A DNA stretch of 57,795 nucleotides, taken from an uncultured Neomegalonema sp. (lineage in GTDB: Bacteria; Pseudomonadota; Alphaproteobacteria; Rhodobacterales; Rhodobacteraceae). The stretch covers positions 1-57,795 of the forward strand of contig CALLLP010000002.1 of assembly GCA_938008165.1 (NCBI GenBank), written 5' to 3'. Position 1 is the first letter of the stretch; the number at the start of each line of letters is the position of its first letter. This document shows positions 45,517 to 53,596 of the stretch, in pieces. Below the pieces are notes generated by a model, which saw nothing but the letters and a program-made list of their open reading frames with translations, did not search any database and was not told where the DNA came from. The translations under genes and the position numbers were made by a program.

Positions 45517-47537
45517 CACGCTACTCCCAGTTGACGCTTGCGCTCCGCCGCCCAAGATCCGATCAGGCGATCCGCGATGATCCCCAGCGCCGCGATGAAG
45601 AACCCGGCGAGGATGCCGCGTCCGAAATCCTGCGTCGAAATCGAGCGGACGACTTCCTGCCCCAGATCGGTCGATCCGATCAGGGCGGTAATCGCGGTCA
45701 TGGCCAGCGCCATCATGATCGTCTGGTTCAGGCCCAGCATGATCTCCGGCAAGGCCACGGGCAGCTCTACCTTGAACAGACGCTGCATCCGGGTCGCCCC
45801 ATTCGCGATTCCCGCCTCGATCGTGACCGGCGGAATGCGCTTGAGGCCCAGATAGGTGTATCGGATCGCGGGAACGGTCGCATAAGGCAGGATGGCGAAG
45901 ATATTCGCGAAATCCCCGATGCGGAACAACATGATCGCCGGGATCAGATAGATGAAAGACGGAAAGGTCTGGAGCGTATCGCAAATCGGCATGATGATAT
46001 TCGCCACCCGCTCCGACCGCGCGGCCCAGATACCCAGCGGCACCCCGATAATCACGCAGAGCGCGGCGGCAATCAGCACCAGATAAGTCGTCTTCATCGT
46101 CTCGACCCAAAAGCCCGTCACGATGAAGCTGAACATCAGGGCCAGGCACAAAAGCAATACCGGCATCCCGCCCAACCGCCAGGCCCCCAACCCGATCACC
46201 CCGACAAAAACGGGCCATGGCAGCCACAGGAAAAAGTCCCGCACGGGCAGCAGAATCCAGATCGTCACCCAGTCGCGGATCGGGTTGATATAATCAAAGG
46301 CGACGACGTTGAAATCGCGGATCGCCTGATCCATGTGCCGCGCCAGCAATTTGGCATCGAACAGCACGGTCTTGGCATCGCCCGACCCCCAGATGAATTT
46401 CGAGGGCGGAATCTTGACCCAGCGGAAGAACTCCGCCGCGATATAGCTGGCCACCAGAATGCCCAGGAACAGCAAGAGATGTTTGTGACGCTGCACAAAG
46501 GTTTTTCCGGCGACGAAATGGTCGGTTTCCTTATAGGCATAGGCCTGCGTCAGCCGGTCGAGCACAATGGCGATCAACGAGATCGCGACGCCCTGCTCGA
46601 TGGCCACCCCAAGGCGCAATTGCTGAAGTGAATAGAGCAGCTTATGCCCCAGCCCCGTCGCCCCCGCAATCGATGCGATGACGACCATCGCCAGCGTCTG
46701 CATCACCACCTGATTGAGACCCAGCATCAGCGTACGCTTTGACGAGGGCAGCGCGACTTTCCACAGCAATTGCCGCTTGGTGCAGCCCGACATCTGCCCC
46801 GCCTCGATCACATCGGAGGAGACGGTCTGAAGCCCAAGAATCGTACAGCGCGCCATGGGCGGCATCGCAAAGATCACCGTGGCAATCAGCGCCGTGACGG
46901 GACCGAAGGCAAAGAGAGCCGCGACCGGGGCCAGATAAGCCATATGCGGCGTCGCCTGCATCAAATCGAACATCGGCGAGAAGATCCGCGACGCGGTCTT
47001 CGAGCGGGTCACCCAGATGCCAAGGGTTATCCCCAGCAAGGCGGCCATGGGAACCGCGACGATGACGATGGTCATCGTCTTCATCGAGTCTTTCCACAGG
47101 TTGAAGGTCGCCAGATAGATCATCGTCAGGCCACACAGGATCGCCAGACGCACCCCCCCGACCCAATGGGCGAAGATCACCACCCCCGCCGCCACGGCCA
47201 CCCAAGGCAATGGCCCAAGGCCAATACCCTTGAACCCGCGATAAAGCAGGTATTCGGCCCATTTCACTGGCGCTTTCAGAGCCGCGCCAATGCCGCGCGT
47301 GATGTCCTTGAACTCGACCCCGAAAATCGTCGCCTCGCTTTTCAGCCATTCGATGAAATCGGTGATCCATTGCGCGGCCGGGATGACCCATGCCTCCGGC
47401 CAGCGGGTTGCCCCGTCCCAGACCAGCGACAGAAGAACGCCAAAAATGATGATGGCCGCAAATTGACCCCAGAGCGGGATCGCGGACAGCGAGAACCCCT
47501 GCGGCTCCGTGCGGCTGGGGGCGGTGGCTTCGGTCAT
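45516..47537 (-). CDS. tmoV: TMAO ABC transporter permease, duplicated
   Basis: 673-aa inner membrane protein that carries two binding-protein-dependent permease units in one chain: the first around residues 150-330 (MARCTILGLQTVSSDVIEAGQMSGCTKRQLLWKV) and the second around 470-660 (YTYLGLKRIPPVTIEAGIANGATRMQRLFKVELP). Each has the EAA-type loop that contacts the ATPase. This fused double permease is typical of the glycine betaine/TMAO uptake group (ProW-like). The start overlaps tmoW by ATGA. The assignment of the letters V and W to permease and ATPase follows my recollection of the Ruegeria nomenclature and could be swapped. Confidence 0.87.
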   Translation of the reverse strand: MTEATAPSRTEPQGFSLSAIPLWGQFAAIIIFGVLLSLVWDGATRWPEAWVIPAAQWITDFIEWLKSEATIFGVEFKDITRGIGAALKAPVKWAEYLLYRGFKGIGLGPLPWVAVAAGVVIFAHWVGGVRLAILCGLTMIYLATFNLWKDSMKTMTIVIVAVPMAALLGITLGIWVTRSKTASRIFSPMFDLMQATPHMAYLAPVAALFAFGPVTALIATVIFAMPPMARCTILGLQTVSSDVIEAGQMSGCTKRQLLWKVALPSSKRTLMLGLNQVVMQTLAMVVIASIAGATGLGHKLLYSLQQLRLGVAIEQGVAISLIAIVLDRLTQAYAYKETDHFVAGKTFVQRHKHLLLFLGILVASYIAAEFFRWVKIPPSKFIWGSGDAKTVLFDAKLLARHMDQAIRDFNVVAFDYINPIRDWVTIWILLPVRDFFLWLPWPVFVGVIGLGAWRLGGMPVLLLCLALMFSFIVTGFWVETMKTTYLVLIAAALCVIIGVPLGIWAARSERVANIIMPICDTLQTFPSFIYLIPAIMLFRIGDFANIFAILPYATVPAIRYTYLGLKRIPPVTIEAGIANGATRMQRLFKVELPVALPEIMLGLNQTIMMALAMTAITALIGSTDLGQEVVRSISTQDFGRGILAGFFIAALGIIADRLIGSWAAERKRQLGVA

Positions 47538-48577
47538 GCCGCCCTCGTTCCTTCGGAGGACCGGGTGCCGAAGATCGACGTTGCGACGGTCTGGCGGTCA
47601 ATCGAGCCGACGATTGTGCCACTGGATTCATCCACCACCGCGACCGGGTTTTCGGAAGTCAGCACCTGTTCGGCCACTGCGCCGATCTTGGCAGACATGG
47701 GCACAGTGCCACTGGCCGCATCGGTCACAGGTTGCATGATCGCGCCGACCGAGACGATGCGCTCGCGCGGGGCGTTCTTGGCAAATTCGGCCACGTAATC
47801 ATCGGCGGGGTTGAGGACCAATTCCTCCGGGGTCGCGAGCTGAACCATACGCCCATCCTTCATGATCCCGATGCGGTCGGCGAGCTTGGTCGCCTCCTCG
47901 AAATCATGGGTGATGAACACGATCGTCTTGTGCAGCATGGATTGCAGCCGGATGAATTCATCCTGCATTTCCGCGCGGATCAGGGGGTCAAGGGCGGAAA
48001 ACGGCTCATCAAGGAACCAGATATCCGGCTCGACGGCAAGGGATCGCGCGATCCCCACGCGCTGTTGTTGCCCCCCCGACAACTCGCGCGGGAAGTAGGA
48101 TTCGCGCCCCCCAAGGCCGACGAGATCAATCATCGCCTTGGCGCGGGTGACGCGATCCGCCTTGGAAATGCCCTGCACCTCCAACGGAAAGGCAACGTTT
48201 TCGAGAACATCGCGATGCGGCAGCAGGCCGAAATTCTGGAAGACCATGCCGAACTTGTGTCGGCGCAAATCGATCAATTCCCGCTCGGAGAGTTTGAGAA
48301 GGTCGCGCCCTTCATATTCCATTTCACCGATGGTGGGATCGTTGAGGCGGGTAATGCAGCGGATCAGGGTGGATTTGCCCGATCCCGACAGACCCATGAT
48401 GATCAGGATTTCCCCCTGATTCACATCGAAGGAAACATCCTGAACCGCCCCGATATACCCTTCTTCCTTCAGCGCTTCCGGCGATGGATTGCCCTTATGG
48501 CGGCGCAGGAAGCCTTGGGGATCGTCACCGAAAACCTTCCACAGATTGCGGCATTTGATCTGTGCATCGGTGGGCAT
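47534..48577 (-). CDS. tmoW: TMAO ABC transporter ATP-binding protein
   Basis: 347-aa ATPase. Walker A GLSGSGKST, Q-loop FQNFGLLPHRDVLENV, signature LSGGQQQRVGIARSL, Walker B IWFLDEPFSALDP and the H-loop VFITHDFEEA are all present. The N-terminus DAQIKCRNLWKVFGDDP and the C-terminal CBS-like tail (about 290-347) are those of ProV/OpuA-type ATPases for betaine-like solutes. Overlaps tmoV by 4 bases; separated from tmoX by a stem-loop. Confidence 0.92.
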   Translation of the reverse strand: MPTDAQIKCRNLWKVFGDDPQGFLRRHKGNPSPEALKEEGYIGAVQDVSFDVNQGEILIIMGLSGSGKSTLIRCITRLNDPTIGEMEYEGRDLLKLSERELIDLRRHKFGMVFQNFGLLPHRDVLENVAFPLEVQGISKADRVTRAKAMIDLVGLGGRESYFPRELSGGQQQRVGIARSLAVEPDIWFLDEPFSALDPLIRAEMQDEFIRLQSMLHKTIVFITHDFEEATKLADRIGIMKDGRMVQLATPEELVLNPADDYVAEFAKNAPRERIVSVGAIMQPVTDAASGTVPMSAKIGAVAEQVLTSENPVAVVDESSGTIVGSIDRQTVATSIFGTRSSEGTRAA

Positions 48578-48604
48578 GGGGATTTCCTCGGGATATTTTA
48601 GAAA

Positions 48605-48636
48605 CTCCCGCTCCGGGCGCGAACCCGGAGCAGGAG
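48605..48636 (-). terminator. Stem-loop between tmoX and tmoW
   Basis: A 13-bp stem with one G-U: 48605-48617 with 48624-48636, loop of 6, then TTT on the minus strand. In binding-protein ABC operons such hairpins protect or partly end the binding-protein mRNA, giving more binding protein than membrane parts. That role is inferred. Confidence 0.6.
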
Positions 48637-48652
48637 CGCGAGCATGTCAGAA

Positions 48653-49594
48653 TTACTGAACCCAGCTTTTCACGAGATGATCGTTTTCTTTCATCCATGC
48701 TTCGGCGGCTTCTTCCGGCTCCATGCCGTCAACATCGACGAGCAGGGCGGCGGCGGCGATATCCGCATTATCGAAATCGACACGCTGGAGCACAGCCCAA
48801 GCACCGGGCCATTCTTCGGGCAGACGGGGCGAAGCGGCTTTTTTCAGCCACCCGCTATGGGGCGCGCCGCAATCGCCGGTCGCATTGGGGTTCGGGCCCC
48901 ATTCCTTGACCTCGTTACAGGCCGCCGAAGGGGCCGGAAAATCGACAAACTGGCCTTCGAATTTCGACTCGATGAAGTTCGGGGTCCAATTGAACAGGAC
49001 GATCGGCTCCTTGCGGTCATAGGCGGATTGCAGCTCGGCCCAGAGGGTCGCGGCCTGTCCGACATTGATCGCTTCGAAATTCATTTCCAGCGCGCCGATG
49101 CGGTCGGCGTAGTTCTTGCCCCAATCGGCAGGAGGTCCGACAAAACGGCCCTTCGGCTTGGTTTCGGCGGTTGCAAACATCTCGGCACAGCGGTCGAGGC
49201 CCTGCCAGTGACCGGCACCGGGGCATTTTTCGAGCACGTAGTTCGGAATCCACCATTCCTCACGCGTCAGCGCCGAATGGGTTCCCGCATCGAGCATACC
49301 GTTCTCGGCGGCTTTCTCGAAGGCAGATTTCATCGAGCCTTCCCAGGCCTCGACCTGAAAGTCCATGTCGTTATCGGCCATGGCCTGAAACTGAAGCTGG
49401 CTGTCTGACGGCGCGTATTCGACCGTGTAGCCCATGCCTTCCAGCGTCTTGCCAACCACGTAGCTGAGCACGAGCTGGCTGGTCCAGTTATTCTGGACGA
49501 TGATGATCGGCTCGTCGGATTCCACATCGGCCATGGCCGCACCGGGGGCCATCATCAGCGCGGCGAGGGCCACGCCTTTCAACAGGTTTTTCAT
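48653..49594 (-). CDS. tmoX: TMAO-binding periplasmic protein
   Basis: 313 aa with a Sec signal peptide (MKNLLKGVALAALMMAPGAAMA). OpuAC-type solute receptor: QNNWTSQLVLSYVVGKTLEGMGY, DFQVEAWEGSMK, EEWWIPNYV and LFNWTPNFIE, with several Trp that can form the aromatic box for the trimethylammonium group. In TmoX four Trp and one Glu hold TMAO. Its place in front of tmoW, tmoV and tdm supports TMAO rather than betaine as ligand; choline or betaine uptake is the alternative. A short hairpin AGGCGGA/TCCGCCT (49614-49630) lies in its leader. Confidence 0.87.
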   Translation of the reverse strand: MKNLLKGVALAALMMAPGAAMADVESDEPIIIVQNNWTSQLVLSYVVGKTLEGMGYTVEYAPSDSQLQFQAMADNDMDFQVEAWEGSMKSAFEKAAENGMLDAGTHSALTREEWWIPNYVLEKCPGAGHWQGLDRCAEMFATAETKPKGRFVGPPADWGKNYADRIGALEMNFEAINVGQAATLWAELQSAYDRKEPIVLFNWTPNFIESKFEGQFVDFPAPSAACNEVKEWGPNPNATGDCGAPHSGWLKKAASPRLPEEWPGAWAVLQRVDFDNADIAAAALLVDVDGMEPEEAAEAWMKENDHLVKSWVQ

Positions 49595-49681
49595 TTTTAC
49601 TCTCCCGTAGTTAAGGCGGATACTCCGCCTGATTGCTTTGATCGGTTGGATGCTTCTGGCGGCACCCGTGCCGTCGATCGT

Positions 49682-49972
49682 TCAAACGCCCTCCACGATC
49701 GTCTGGAGACTGACCGAAGCGCGTTGGCGCATCGCCCGAACGGGGGCGTACTCGTCACTGTGATACCAATCGCGGGCCGCCTGCAAGGTCGGAAATCGAA
49801 TCACGACGATGCGCTCGCCGACCGGATCGCCCTCGAAATGTTCAGCCGGACCCCCCCGAACGAGATAGTCACCGCCCATCCTGTCGATGATCGGGGTCAC
49901 GGCCGCGACGTAATCCTTATACGCCTCCGGATCGGTCACAGTGATTTGAGCGATGACATATCCGGCGGGCAT
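49682..49972 (-). CDS. DUF1330 family protein
   Basis: 96 aa, dimeric alpha/beta barrel family. Pattern: GYVIAQITVTDPEAYKDYVA, DYLVRGGPAEHFEGDPVGERIVVIRFPTLQAARDWYHSDEY. No enzymatic residues are known with certainty in this family. It lies 4 bases after the unknown 197-aa gene and 87 bases before tmoX, so it belongs to the methylamine transcript; its role there is unknown. Confidence 0.88.
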   Translation of the reverse strand: MPAGYVIAQITVTDPEAYKDYVAAVTPIIDRMGGDYLVRGGPAEHFEGDPVGERIVVIRFPTLQAARDWYHSDEYAPVRAMRQRASVSLQTIVEGV

Positions 49973-49976
49973 GGTC

Positions 49977-50570
49977 TCAGGCTCCCTTGACGGCGGGATC
50001 GGCGGTGGCCCCGGACCAATCCGGCTCGAAACCGAGAATGGTGCAATCGGGGGTCAGGGCCGGATTGAAAAGGTGATTGTGCCAATAGGTCGCCTGAAAC
50101 AACGGATTATGATCCGCAAGAGTCCAGACGCGGCAGGGCAACGTATATTTCTGGCGATAGGCATCGAAGGCGAGCGTACAGAATTCCGCCTCGCGGATCG
50201 TCTTCGCCCCCGGTGAGCCGGGTGGAAACGTCGATGTGAGAATATCGGAAAACGTCTCGCCCTTCTGGTAATATGTCTCCGAAAAAAAGCGCAGGGCCGT
50301 CTCCCGGCGCTGGGCCGGATCGTTGGTCTTGCGGACCATATGCTGCATCTCGGTCGTGACGGCATGGCCGGGGGCCTTGCTCATCACGGTGATGATATGG
50401 CCGAGCGGTTCTTCCTGTCCGGCCAGTGTCACGGCGGGCATGATGCCGTCACCGGGACGGCCCATCTCGTCGCGCATGATCATCTGGCGAATGCGGCATT
50501 GCCAGCGCAAAAACGCGGTACGAACCGCCATTTCCTCAGGCGCGAGGGGCATGGATTGCGGCGAGATCAT
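49977..50570 (-). CDS. Unknown protein in the methylated-amine cluster
   Basis: 197 aa from ATG 50570; unrecognised. It begins MISPQSMPLAPEEMAVRTAF and is rich in charged and aromatic residues (ETYYQKGETFSDILTSTFP, RVWTLADHNPLFQATYWHNHLFNP). No signal peptide, membrane segment or cofactor motif. The HN-H arrangement in TYWHNHLFNP might bind metal; this is a guess. The frame remains open to a TTG at 50660, but a terminator-like hairpin (50603-50642) lies within that stretch, so the later start is preferred. Between the 137-aa unknown gene and DUF1330. Confidence 0.65.
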   Translation of the reverse strand: MISPQSMPLAPEEMAVRTAFLRWQCRIRQMIMRDEMGRPGDGIMPAVTLAGQEEPLGHIITVMSKAPGHAVTTEMQHMVRKTNDPAQRRETALRFFSETYYQKGETFSDILTSTFPPGSPGAKTIREAEFCTLAFDAYRQKYTLPCRVWTLADHNPLFQATYWHNHLFNPALTPDCTILGFEPDWSGATADPAVKGA

Positions 50571-50602
50571 GCGCAGATACTCGCCGAAACCGGGCAAAAA
50601 TC

Positions 50603-50642
50603 CGGAGCCTCGACACACAGCGCACGGCTGCACGAGGCTCCG
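50603..50642 (-). terminator. Terminator-like hairpin inside the cluster
   Basis: On the minus strand CGGAGCCTCG (50642-50633) pairs with CGAGGCTCCG (50612-50603), a perfect 10-bp stem with a 20-base loop holding an inner CAGC/GCTG stem, followed by GATTTTTGCC. It sits 35 bases after the stop of the 137-aa gene and 33 bases before the next start: an intrinsic terminator or attenuator that could separate gmaS-mgs from the TMAO transport genes. Confidence 0.62.
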
Positions 50643-50676
50643 AATCGCAGGCCGGGACAAGAAAGGGTCACGGCCA

Positions 50677-51090
50677 TCAGTACTTCCGATACGCCTCGCG
50701 CAGCTGCACGAGGGGGTGGCGGTCGGACATCTGGAATTTGATCAGCAACTCCCGCGCGATCATATCCCGGTCCTGCTGGTTATCGGGCAGGGCGATACTG
50801 TCCGGCACCCGCACCCAGCCGTTGATATTACGGTCAAAGACGGCGGGTTTCCCCTCTTCATAGCCCATATGGACATCCTCAAGCCAGTTGAGGTCATCCC
50901 AGCCCATTTCCTCGACATACTTGGTCAGAAAGGGCGTCATGCGCGTATAATCGGGCACCAGATTCACATCGTAGCGATAGCCGATATGTTGTCCGATTTC
51001 CTTTTCACGCTCGGAGGCAAGGCCATCCTTGTCTTTCAGGAACTGATCGACATCGAGGATTTCCGAGCCGCGATATTGTGTTCCAGCCAT
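50677..51090 (-). CDS. Unknown small protein after mgsC
   Basis: 137 aa; unrecognised. Sequence begins MAGTQYRGSEILDVDQFLKD and contains YRYDVNLVPDYTRMTPFLTK, DLNWLEDVHMGYEEGKPAV and a C-terminal DRHPLVQLREAYRKY. Acidic, soluble, no cysteines. It starts 15 bases after the mgsC stop with a good GGGGAGGA site, so it is co-expressed with N-methylglutamate synthase. An accessory role in methylamine metabolism is inferred from position only. Confidence 0.72.
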   Translation of the reverse strand: MAGTQYRGSEILDVDQFLKDKDGLASEREKEIGQHIGYRYDVNLVPDYTRMTPFLTKYVEEMGWDDLNWLEDVHMGYEEGKPAVFDRNINGWVRVPDSIALPDNQQDRDMIARELLIKFQMSDRHPLVQLREAYRKY

Positions 51091-51104
51091 GGTTCATCCT
51101 CCCC

Positions 51105-52481
51105 TTACAGCTTGTGATAGTTATCGACGCCGACGGTGTATTCCGTTCCGGCGAGGGGCACGGCGGCCATGGCGGAGGCTTCCATCGTCAGGGCGGCCAG
51201 ATCTTCCGGCTCCAGCGAATGAATGTTCGTCTTGCCACAGGCGCGGGCGAAAAGCTGGGCTTCGATGGTCAGCGTATGCAGGAAGTTATACACCCGCTCC
51301 GCCGCCTCATCGGGGTCAAGCCGCTTGCGCAGTTCCGGGTCTTGCGTCGCCACGCCGACCGGGCAACGGCCCGTATGGCAGTGATAGCAATAGCCCGCCT
51401 CGACGCCCATCTCGTTCTCGAAATCAGCTTCGGGGATATCCTTGTTGCAGTTCAGCGCCATCAACGAGGAATGTCCGATGGCGATGGCATCCGCGCCCAG
51501 GGCGATGGCCTTGGCCACATCGGCTCCGTTGCGAATACCGCCCGCATAGACCAGTGTGATCTCGCCACGCTTGCCCAGATCGTCGATCGCCTTGCGCGCC
51601 TGACGGATTGCCGCGATGCCGGGGACGCCGGTATCTTCGGTGGCAAAGTGCGGGCCTGCACCCGTGCCGCCCTCCATGCCGTCGATATAGATCGCATCGG
51701 GATCGCATTTGACCGCCATGCGGACGTCATCATACACGCGCGCCGCGCCAAGCTTGAGCTGGATCGGGATTTGCCAATCGGTCGCTTCGCGGATTTCCTG
51801 AATTTTCAGCGCCAGATCGTCCGGGCCGAGCCAGTCGGGGTGACGGGCGGGGGAGCGCTGGTCGATCCCGGCGGGCAGCGAGCGCATCTCGGCGACCTGA
51901 TCGGTCACTTTCTGGCCCATCAGGTGGCCACCGAGGCCGACCTTACAGCCCTGTCCGATGAAGAATTCACAGGCATCGGCCAGCTTCAGGTGGTGGGGGT
52001 TGAAGCCATAGCGCGACTGGATGCACTGGTAGTACCACTTGGTCGAATAGCGCCGCTCGTCGGGGATCATGCCCCCTTCGCCCGAACAGGTGGCCGAGCC
52101 AGCCATGGTCGCGCCGCGTGCGAGGGCCGTCTTGGCCTCGAACGAGAGGGCGCCGAAGGACATGCCCGTGATGTAGACCGGGATATCCAGATCGATGGGG
52201 CGCTTGGCGCGGGGGCCGATGACCGTGCGGGTCTCGCATTTCTCGCGATAGCCCTCGATCACGAAGCGGGTCAGCGTACCGGGCAGGAAGGTCAGATCAT
52301 CCCAGTGCGGGATTTTCTTCATCAGCGAGAAGCCGCGCATCCGGTAGCGTCCAAGTTCGGACTTGATGTGGATGTCGTCCATCACCTTCGGCGGGAAGAT
52401 GAAACTGTCCCCTAGCCGGTTCGTGTCACGTTTCGCCTTTGCTGGCACGGCGTGTGCCGGTGTTTCGCCGTCTGCGGCCAT
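51105..52481 (-). CDS. mgsC: N-methylglutamate synthase, FMN-binding subunit
   Basis: 458 aa, homologous to the central/FMN domain of glutamate synthase. Features: YITGMSFGALSFEAKTALARGA, GEGGMIPDERRY, IQLKLGAARVYDDVRMAVKCDPDAIYIDGMEGGTGAGP and VYAGGIRNGADVAKAIALGADAIAIG (FMN phosphate site), then the iron-sulfur cysteines CYHCHTGRCPVGVATQDP. With mgsA and mgsB it exchanges the methylamine of gamma-glutamylmethylamide to make N-methylglutamate. The same trio is called glxBCD in rhizobia, where the function was not defined. Confidence 0.9.
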   Translation of the reverse strand: MAADGETPAHAVPAKAKRDTNRLGDSFIFPPKVMDDIHIKSELGRYRMRGFSLMKKIPHWDDLTFLPGTLTRFVIEGYREKCETRTVIGPRAKRPIDLDIPVYITGMSFGALSFEAKTALARGATMAGSATCSGEGGMIPDERRYSTKWYYQCIQSRYGFNPHHLKLADACEFFIGQGCKVGLGGHLMGQKVTDQVAEMRSLPAGIDQRSPARHPDWLGPDDLALKIQEIREATDWQIPIQLKLGAARVYDDVRMAVKCDPDAIYIDGMEGGTGAGPHFATEDTGVPGIAAIRQARKAIDDLGKRGEITLVYAGGIRNGADVAKAIALGADAIAIGHSSLMALNCNKDIPEADFENEMGVEAGYCYHCHTGRCPVGVATQDPELRKRLDPDEAAERVYNFLHTLTIEAQLFARACGKTNIHSLEPEDLAALTMEASAMAAVPLAGTEYTVGVDNYHKL

Positions 52482-52545
52482 GATGGTGTTCCTTGGTTTG
52501 GCAGAAGGGGCGCTGCGTCGCCTGTCAGGGCTGCGCGCCTTTCCT

Positions 52546-52617
52546 TCAGGTGAGAACGATGACGAGGATGACGATGGCGGCGAGGGTCACGATGCTGACA
52601 CCGAAGGTTCTGTTCAT
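52546..52617 (-). CDS. 23-aa single-helix membrane micropeptide
   Basis: A 24-codon frame (with stop) between mgsB and mgsC on the coding strand. The product begins MNRTFGVSIV and the rest is almost purely Ala/Ile/Leu/Val, ending in VLT: one membrane helix of about 18 residues with a short polar N-terminus. An ACGGAGACGACAG ribosome binding site precedes the ATG at 52617 at proper distance. The 200-base gap in an otherwise tightly packed operon supports a gene here. Function unknown; it could be a membrane-anchoring or regulatory small protein. Confidence 0.6.
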   Translation of the reverse strand: MNRTFGVSIVTLAAIVILVIVLT

Positions 52618-52681
52618 CTGTCGTCTCCGTATGCTGTGTGATGGTGCGAGGCCCCGGCGCATGGCCGGGGCGACCGGCCCT

Positions 52682-53596
52682 TCAGAGGATCAGTTTCTTC
52701 TCGTTCGGCTCCAGATTGTCGTAGTTCCAGAGCATCTTGCCTGCGACGATCTTGGTGAAGTGATCCACGCCCTTTTCCGGCAGCAGATCATATTGCGTCA
52801 GCTTGCGGGTCAGCCACGCCTTGTCGAGATCGGTCATCTCCGCCTGGACGGCATCGACCCCGTAATCCTGAACCTCGCCGCCGACATAGATCGTGCCGTC
52901 ATACATGGAATCGCCGAGGTTCTTGCCTGCGTTGCCGCAGACGATCATGCGTCCGCGCTGCATCATGAATCCCGAGAACGCGCCCGTATCGCCGCCGACG
53001 ATGATCGTGCCGCCCTTCTGGTCGATGCCCGTGCGCGACCCGACCGAACCACGGCAGACCAGATCGCCCCCGCGCATCGCCGCGCCGAAGGTCGAGCCTG
53101 CGTTCTTCTCGATCAGCACCGTGCCGGACATCATGTTCTCGGCACAGGACCAGCCGACCCGGCCCTTGATCCGCACGTTCGGGCCGTCGATCAGGCCGAC
53201 GCCGAAATAGCCGATCGAGCCTTCGATGATGAGGTTCAGCTTGTTGAGAATACCGACTCCGACCGAGTGCATTCCGCGCGGGTTCTTCAGGACGATGGTG
53301 CCATAACCCTCTTCCATGAGGGCGCGGATGTCCTTGTTCACCTGCGTGGTGGGCTTGCCCTCGCAGTCGAGCTCGGTGCGCTTGTTGAAATCGACCTTAT
53401 CGGCATAGGGATAGATCAGATTCTCTTCTTCACCGACCTCGAAGAACACCTCCATGGAGCGGTTCTTGAGCTGTTCGGACATCATGCCGAGGTCGCGGGC
53501 GCGATCCTCCTGCGTGGTGCCTTCGATCTCATCGCGGGTCTTTCCGGCACGGGGATCATACCCCATGTCGGAGGCCATGACGCTCATGCTTTCCAT
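52682..53596 (-). CDS. mgsB: N-methylglutamate synthase, GXGXG (beta-helix) subunit
   Basis: 304 aa. The repeated glycine-rich beta-helix of the glutamate synthase C-terminal domain fills most of it: GYGTIVLKNPRGMHSVGVGIL, then SIGYFGVGLIDGPNVRIKG, GDLVCRGSVGSRTGI, KGGTIIVGGDTGAFSG and GRMIVCGNAGKNLGDSMYDG. It is structural in GltB and likely channels ammonia or amine between partner subunits. ATG 53596 has GAGGAG 8 bases ahead and overlaps mgsA by 13 bases; ATG 53587 would give a 4-base ATGA overlap and is a possible alternative. Confidence 0.9.
   Translation of the reverse strand: MESMSVMASDMGYDPRAGKTRDEIEGTTQEDRARDLGMMSEQLKNRSMEVFFEVGEEENLIYPYADKVDFNKRTELDCEGKPTTQVNKDIRALMEEGYGTIVLKNPRGMHSVGVGILNKLNLIIEGSIGYFGVGLIDGPNVRIKGRVGWSCAENMMSGTVLIEKNAGSTFGAAMRGGDLVCRGSVGSRTGIDQKGGTIIVGGDTGAFSGFMMQRGRMIVCGNAGKNLGDSMYDGTIYVGGEVQDYGVDAVQAEMTDLDKAWLTRKLTQYDLLPEKGVDHFTKIVAGKMLWNYDNLEPNEKKLIL

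Noticed and set aside
45517..46227. Upstream extension of the tdm reading frame by 237 codons
   Set aside because: The frame stays open antisense-like through the permease gene, but the product there is Arg/Asp/Gly-rich with no family resemblance, while the permease frame is clearly coding. The tdm start at 45516 overlaps the permease stop as expected.
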